NCBI RefSeq assembly: GCF_051020765.1
Contig: NC_134932.1
Span: forward strand, 12,400,001 to 12,464,000
Direction: 5' to 3'
Length of the DNA stretch: 64,000 bases
DNA from: Lasioglossum baleicum
Taxonomy: Eukaryota > Arthropoda > Insecta > Hymenoptera > Halictidae
A program made the translations under genes and the position numbers. Each line of letters starts with the position of its first letter. Position 1 is the stretch's first letter. Shown here piece by piece: positions 58,101 through 64,000 of this stretch. Under the pieces are notes generated by a model. It was not told where the DNA came from and made no database searches. It saw only the letters and a program-made list of their open reading frames with translations.

Positions 58101-59997
58101 ATATCTGGAAGAAATTAGGATTCAACGAAATTACCGGTAGCCGAATTTTCTCTGATGACTGCAGAAGTTCTGCATCAATCGCAAGCTACTAGGATATCGA
58201 ATAAACAAGTATTCATCGACACCCTTAAATTCTTTTTGGTCATATCCGCAGTCTAGTCATCGCTAGATTTATCGTCGACGTTCATCGCATGAGACACGAT
58301 CAGATTTTCTCGCGCATCGTATATGAATGAAAATTATACTCGACTTTGCAGAACAATCGAGTTATCCCGAGCTGTTCGTTATAACCGTTATAACATTGTT
58401 ACTCGGTTTAACTAACAGCAGAACGAAAAGCGCGCTCGCTTCAGGAAGGATCTTCTTGTTGCACGTTGTTGCAACGATAGATAAGTTTCCGTCGTGTCGC
58501 GGTGCCGGTGAGTGATAACTTCCGTTCGCTTGCGGAGGGATGACACGGCTCGTTATCACATTTTACAGTAAATGTTAAATTACAATAAATTTTCTACAAT
58601 ACGCTGACATACAATAAAGTAAAATCACAGACAACGCCGTGAAAGGAACGTTGTTCTCGAAAAGAAGCTATTCGAATGTTCAGGTTGACATATTGTTAGC
58701 AAAGCTTAAGAGGAGCCGAGTAGACTTGATCTTGACGGAGTTGATCGTCACGTTGTAGTTTTTGCGAACGGTCAGTAGACGAAGCTGATTAGTAATTTTC
58801 GACCGATAGGTGGTGTAAAGAAAGTAATCTCTGTACGTAAGTATGAGAAGGATGCCGTAGCAACCCGAGAGTTTCCGTATTAAGACGAAGCGGTTCGTGG
58901 TTCGTGCTCGAGTAATAAGGTGTGCTGTGTCCCGCGCATGTAAAGTTTTAATCACTTAATCTATTCTATACGTTAAAATAATGTTTACGTTTTGGACATT
59001 GAATATTTCGATTAATATTAGATGTACAAATAAGTTCGGTGTCTTTTGTGCATACTTTTGATCTTTATTTATAAAAAAAGGAATACACGTTACGTTTCGA
59101 AGCTCCCAAACTTCTTCAAACGAACGAAAAGTGCTTGTTGAATTATACCAAGTTCCACAGCAAGTTTAGTTGCGTTTTTTCAAGGTTTATATGGGGTTTG
59201 AAGTGGAATTTTACAAAATGTGCAAACTTTAAGTTGCTATAATATTCTTAAACGGTGCAGTGAATCGAACCCAAACTTTGGTAATTGCATTAATTTAGTA
59301 AGAATTACATCTTGTCAAATTTTCAACAATTTTGTTGCGTTTTTATATACCTCCAGAACATCCTTAATGCGACGAGAGCTTCAGGAAGTTAATCGTCAGT
59401 AAGTTGGAGGTTTTATTGTTTAACAAGTGACTTCCATTGCACGATTCGGCTTTTCGGAACAGCTTGAGCTGCGAGGACTATGCTCGTTAAAAGTTATGAA
59501 ATAAGAATAAGATACACAGCGCGCGTTTACCACGGACTCGCTCGCGCCCGCCCGGCCATTGTCGTGTTAACGAAAGTTTGCACGTCGGACGGGGGTAAGG
59601 CAAAATAACTCTCTTGAGGATTAGCTTGAATTAAATGCCGAGGGCTTTGTTGTTTTGCGAATGCGAACTGTTGCGTAAACTTGGGTATTTATCTGCGGAG
59701 ACAAAAGACCATGTCTCACGCGATTTCCCCCAGCAGAGTCTGCGAACTCCGGTTTCAAACTCTGCGTCTCACTTGAATCCTGTATCTCTCGACAAATCTG
59801 ACCCATTTTCGCGGCGATAAGCTTCGGATCCACTTCATTGTGGTTTAAGGGATCTTACAATAAAAGCAAAGAGGAGTTGCTAATTTCAAATTATCCATGC
59901 AAAAGCAGAAAATGATCATCATACCACTGGATATATTGTACATTGAACCATTCCCGATCATGTAAGTATCGTTGTCGTTAGGCCACGAAGCGTTCAT
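54688..59997 (-). CDS. RYa-R: RYamide receptor (NPY-like rhodopsin-class GPCR), 9 exons
   Basis: Exons 59925-59997, 57884-58104, 56938-57086, 56746-56867, 56245-56462, 55938-56035, 55751-55841, 55276-55394 and 54688-54946 join in frame to 449 residues. The N-terminus is short with N-glycosylation sites (NAS, NGS, NIS). Seven helices can be traced: GNSLVMW in TM1, NLALADIVIGLF in TM2, an extracellular FQAALLQRWNLPHFMC leading into TM3, DRHRAI after TM3 (a DRY variant also seen in fly RYa-R), ISFVYARMAVKLWG after TM5, FAVCWLPLQ in TM6 and SNSCYNPFIYGIYN in TM7. WGxRAPGNAxDSRD and QxLLQRWNLPHFMCAFCPFVQ match the RYamide receptor specifically. It couples RYamide neuropeptides to G proteins, affecting feeding and water balance in flies. 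The last exon and its tail (ending DPDMDELCL) are the least certain. Confidence 0.92.
55063..55150. repeat. TA microsatellites in RYa-R intron 8
   Basis: Two TA runs (about 55063-55081 and 55120-55150) separated by AT-rich sequence. Confidence 0.85.
55215..55243 (-). repeat. Dispersed motif, long 30-bp form
   Basis: TGCCATAAATGCATAAAATC then TGCAATCTA, the inverted partner of the copy at 27412-27440. In RYa-R intron 8. Confidence 0.6.
55521..55631. mobile_element. 111-bp MITE with CAGGGAGGTCCGTTTAAATA ends
   Basis: CAGGGAGGTCCGTTTAAATA then AGAACACC at the left is mirrored perfectly at the right (28 bp), with TA on both sides (55519-55520, 55632-55633). No interior coding. It lies in RYa-R intron 7. 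Perfect ends suggest a recent insertion. Confidence 0.9.
58241..58255 (-). repeat. Dispersed motif, partial copy
   Basis: CATATCCGCAGTCTA, the distal half of the motif, about 135 bp upstream of RYa-R exon 2 in gene orientation. Confidence 0.4.
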
Positions 59998-62900
59998 AGT
60001 GACAGTGTGTCCATCTGTAACAAATGAAACAACGTAACGAAGCTTTTATCATTCTAAGGCTAACGACATATAATTGCAAATAATGGCGAATAAAATGATT
60101 AATGTAATAAGTTTATTAAATTGTATAATCTAACATTAGCAATCTAACATTATAACACCAAACAGAATACAAACAGAATCTGTAGCGACGCGACGCGTTA
60201 TGTTGGTGACGGAATGCTCTACTTTTCGTTGATTTCGAGGCCTTAATTAAAACAGCACTACCGTGTACTCCAGTAATTTCATTATCATAGGCGTCGAAAA
60301 AGGTATCACGATGTCAAAGATGCACAAACGTCACCAGCGTGCATATCTGCCGTTCATTCGGTTTGTTAACGATCTCCCCTCTTCTATATTAGTACTCTAT
60401 AACACGGTTCATATTTGCATAAATTATGCAAGTTTCGACAACGGTGCGGTGGTGCCGTTCTGTGTAATGCAGTTTATGACTTTGTTCGTATCAATGTAAA
60501 TACATTTATAACGATAACGATAATGGATCGGTTATAATCGATTCTGTGACCATTCACGATCCTGAGCGGCTTACCATAAATTCCGGTCCGTAACACCGTC
60601 TATGGTACGTAGGCTGATCAAACAATTGCAGATGGTTGTTGAAGGAAGATGCATGGTGTTTGCCAAAAATGAGCGAGTCGATTGTCGCGAAATTATTTCA
60701 AGTTCAAAACGCATTCTCACTTCTGTGAGATCGACCGATCTCCATCATGAAGATGCATTGTTATATTTAACAATTCGAATTCCTCTGTACGTGCATTCTT
60801 CGAGGTTTAGATTCGGGTAGAGGGATTGTGCCATCGGTATTTTCGCGGGAATCGGAAACGGCGAGCGCTGTGATTGCAAAAATGAAGATCGCGGAGAGTC
60901 CGCTCCGCGGACGTGCTTATGGCTGCCAATGCGTTAATTGGATACGGATCGTGCTCGAGTCCGCGGCGAATGCACGTGTCATTGAAAACTAGAGCAGAGA
61001 ATTTCCGGTAAACGAGACAATCTTGTTTCCGTCCGATAAATACCACGACAGATTTCAATATGCGAAACATCCGATAAAAGTTTAATTAGCACGGTAACGA
61101 GAAATTCACCGTAAAATATTGCATTGTCTTCGGTTCGTCTAAATGGAATTGGCTGTTACGTTTATTAAACCAGGGGCTGGGATTGTGGATTCAGCGATAT
61201 ATCCAGTTCAACTTCAAACAAATCGTGTCCGACGGTTGCCTTTGCGTGCGCCATGCGAATTTAGGCGGATCTGGTCGATTGGAAAAAGAAAACCAATAAA
61301 CGGAGACACAATACCTATGGTAAACAATGAAAAAAAGCAACAACATAAAATAGAAGAAACAAGGTAAACGATCGAACCACTGATTAATCACGGAGAACTT
61401 ACTAATTACCTAATTAATGTTGTGATGCGAAGACTGAAGTTTAAATTAAAGGCCACTGGTGTCCCCGTAATCCGACTACTAATTACATTCGCGCTGATTA
61501 ATTCATTAGGATAGATTTCAAAGTTAATCACGCCGAAGCTCGACGTTAAATAGGATCTCCGACTAATTGTAATTGGAAAGCGTTGTATTATCAATCATCG
61601 GCTAATAAATTGGATTTACTACTGTTCTTGCCGATGAAAACTCAAAGATTTATGATTCCATTCGCCACACGTGTATCTTTTCTTTTGGCGAGCTTCGTTA
61701 GTCGAAATTTTCCATTGTTTTATCGAAGACTCGATTATTTTCCATCGTTCTGTCACGAATGAATTCGCAAACAGATTACAATGAAACCTGTGCATGACAA
61801 ACTGTCGTCGGCAGGAGCAGAAATTATTCAATTATTGTTTCAATAAATTTACATACTCGATAAGTGAACAGTAATTTATAGGCGAATCGAATTATAAAAA
61901 AAGTCATGGGTGAAAAAGTTGTATGCAGAAACTCTTACGATCCTATTTTCACTCTATACTCTAAACACTCTAAACTACTCTAAAGAAACATTAACGATGA
62001 AATATTCGATCGAATCGGTCGAACAGTTTTTTCGAAGCAAAGCGCAGGAGATCTATTTCCATTTCGACGTAGAATCACTTCTGGATTGTTGGTAAAGATA
62101 GCCATATCTCATACGAATCGATCTAATTGTATAACAGTACAGAGTTCCGACAAGGGAAGCAATAAGCGATCGGAAAATAGAAAAAATTCCAATAGAACTT
62201 CCATTTCCATTCTACCCAGAAAAGAATGAATATTTGGTTTACTTTGACTGCGATAGAACCGAAATAAAGCACGAAAGATTTCTCTACGGTTGAAATCGAT
62301 CCCATTCATCAGGAACTACGATATTTGCGCGGATTTAACCAGCTTGCCTTTACCCGACAAATTTTTCAACGGCGAATTCATTGAGGAGGCTTCCGATCAT
62401 GTAAATAAATAAATGCGCGCATTAAGTGTGGTTAAAGTGTAATCTATTTGATCCGGTACAATCTATAATGTTCGAGCGGTTTAAAGTAAAGTTGGAAAAG
62501 TTTCAAACTCCAGAATGAAGAATATTAATGAGCTGAATGTGCACGTTTCTTGTGAAAGGATAATCGATAATGTTAATAATAATTATTCCTGCTTAGTCAA
62601 GGCATTATCGTATGGCATTAAAGCCTCATAAAAGTCTAATGAAGTGCAAGAACACATTTCCTTGAAAAATTACTTTTCTAGTGGATATTTTACAATCACT
62701 TTCATCATTCATTTTTTTGAATGTATACCACATTGAATACGACAGAAGAAGAAATTCGATCAGTCAACAAACGTTAGTTATTTCTTTAAGATATGAAAAG
62801 AAATCATAAGGAGGAAAAATAAAATTGGAGCTGCATTAATTAGCATAGTAATCGGTAAATAACCTACATACGCGGCAATGGCAGATTTGAAATAATCTCT

Positions 62901-64000
62901 GCATATAAAATCAGTGTGGAAAGTTCAAAGTTACAAGACTCTTTAAAGTTGTTTAAAATATTCAGAGAAAGTGTAATAATGTAGATGAAAATGATCGCAC
63001 TCGATAAATATCTCAGGTTTTTGCTCCGTGCCTAATCAGTTGAACTTCTAACTTATTACTCTTTCGACTATGTTATTTCTAATTAATCTGGATCGCCACG
63101 CATTATCGTTACTCCACTAGGTCAACTATTACACCTAGCTGGGTTAATCTGCGCATCGAATTTTTTCTCTGCAGACCTGATTCATTCGACCGTAACTCTC
63201 CTTACTCTTAACCCAGTTCAGCCCTTGCAATTGCCTTTATTCGTCTCTGCGCCAAAAGTTTTTTTCCCAGGTGGGCATTTCTATCTTCCATTTTCATCGT
63301 TTAATCATTCTCATATTTTACTTGAATACGTGTATTTCATATCGTTGCGTTGTCTGATTACTTATACTTATACTGTAAAGTTTATTCGCGCATCTGCAAT
63401 GTGGGATGCGTTTTTTCTGCAACGGGACGCTTCAACTGGCAAAAATCCGAGAATTCGTATTCCGAGAAGGATATTGCGAAATATCAGCAACCCTTCGCGT
63501 CCTTTAAAATTCGCTATCCTTTAGGATTTTCCTCCTCGTTTCCTTTATAGAATTTAGGTGGGGAAAATCTGATATTAAAATTCTGCGACAAGTACGAATA
63601 TGACAGCTGCGACGAATATATAATTTGCATCTCGGCATCAATTTTTTGCGCCGACCTCTAATGAGCGAAATATTCATAAATGCATTTTAAACACCACCAA
63701 AATCATTTGCGGTAAATACATACATCTCGCTACAGTGTTGAGCAGCAGACATTTTGCGAGAAACATTAATTTAAAGAATTACGCGTTCCTCTGCGAGAAG
63801 AGAATTGTATCCGCCCGAAGGCCCGCTCAAAGGCGTTAATTAAAAAAGAGAATAACATCGTTGAAATTAATTTCTAGATTCCAAGGCGTTGCAATAAAAA
63901 GCTTGCAATAAAATTACCCAGATTATATTAATAATACTCGCGAGCCCAACAGCGAAATCGAGGTGGTTAATTAAATCTGTAGCTTGTACAAACTTACACA
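59998..64000. other. Region upstream of RYa-R
   Basis: No coding exon is supported to the window end. A splice acceptor (TTACAG) appears 18 bp upstream of the RYa-R start codon, so a non-coding first exon probably lies here. A group of TAATTA and TAAT sites clusters at 61400-61580. Confidence 0.5.
61400..61580. promoter_or_regulatory. Cluster of TAAT homeodomain-type cores
   Basis: TAATTA or ATTAAT-type cores occur near 61403, 61411, 61479, 61496, 61524 and 61563 within 180 bp upstream of RYa-R. In AT-rich DNA some clustering is expected, so enhancer function is speculative. Confidence 0.2.

Noticed and set aside
1..64000. CRISPR arrays, prokaryotic operons, tRNA or rRNA genes
   Set aside because: No regularly spaced repeats, no bacterial-type gene blocks, and no tRNA cloverleaf or rRNA sequence noticed. 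A tRNAscan run would be decisive for tRNAs.

Overview
The window is nuclear DNA from an insect, most likely a hymenopteran such as a bee, wasp or ant. It has small exons with GT-AG introns, insect-specific families (a ZAD zinc finger, a RYamide receptor, an aveugle-type SAM protein), AT-rich intergenic DNA mixed with CpG-rich stretches, and many small mariner, piggyBac and hAT-type elements. The order-level call is inference from style and element types. The insect call is firm.

Eight protein-coding genes can be spliced with intact reading frame from a plausible start codon to a stop. In order they are: germ cell-less (gcl, +, 530-2951); a Ly6/uPAR GPI-anchored protein with a 9.1-kb intron (-, 9192-20078); a ZAD plus C2H2 zinc-finger protein with about 13 fingers (-, 23132-28310); DOP1/Dopey in 23 exons, 2489 aa (-, 31844-44949); a small secreted TIL-domain protein nested on the opposite strand inside the last DOP1 intron (+, 32552-33616); EBAG9/RCAS1 (-, 48681-49894); aveugle (ave, +, 51384-51952); and the RYamide receptor RYa-R (-, 54688-59997). 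The gene set is mixed (germline fate, septate-junction/Ly6 biology, Golgi traffic, secretion, Ras/MAPK signalling, neuropeptide signalling), and I see no operon-like logic. EBAG9 and ave are divergent neighbours, ave and RYa-R are convergent, and gcl and the Ly6 gene are convergent.

The non-coding DNA holds a dense set of short non-autonomous transposons. I could mark terminal inverted repeats, and often target duplications, for about a dozen: mariner-type at 6230, 9659, 27652 and 44748; piggyBac-type with TTAA duplications at 11683 and 25552; long palindromes at 23769, 50165, 50435 and 52921; and small inverted-repeat elements at 33624, 36627 and 55521. Two short transposase remnants are readable, one mariner C-terminus and one piggyBac C-terminal zinc-binding domain. 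Low-complexity tracts crowd 7.7-8.9 kb.

No CRISPR, plasmid, phage, rRNA or convincing tRNA is present, and I found no new multi-gene system. The least explained signals are a motif of about 21-30 bp scattered at least twelve times across the whole window (once as a short hairpin), a 200-bp repeat shared between 14.5 kb and 49.3 kb, and the two large palindromes lying almost back to back in the EBAG9-ave divergent promoter interval.
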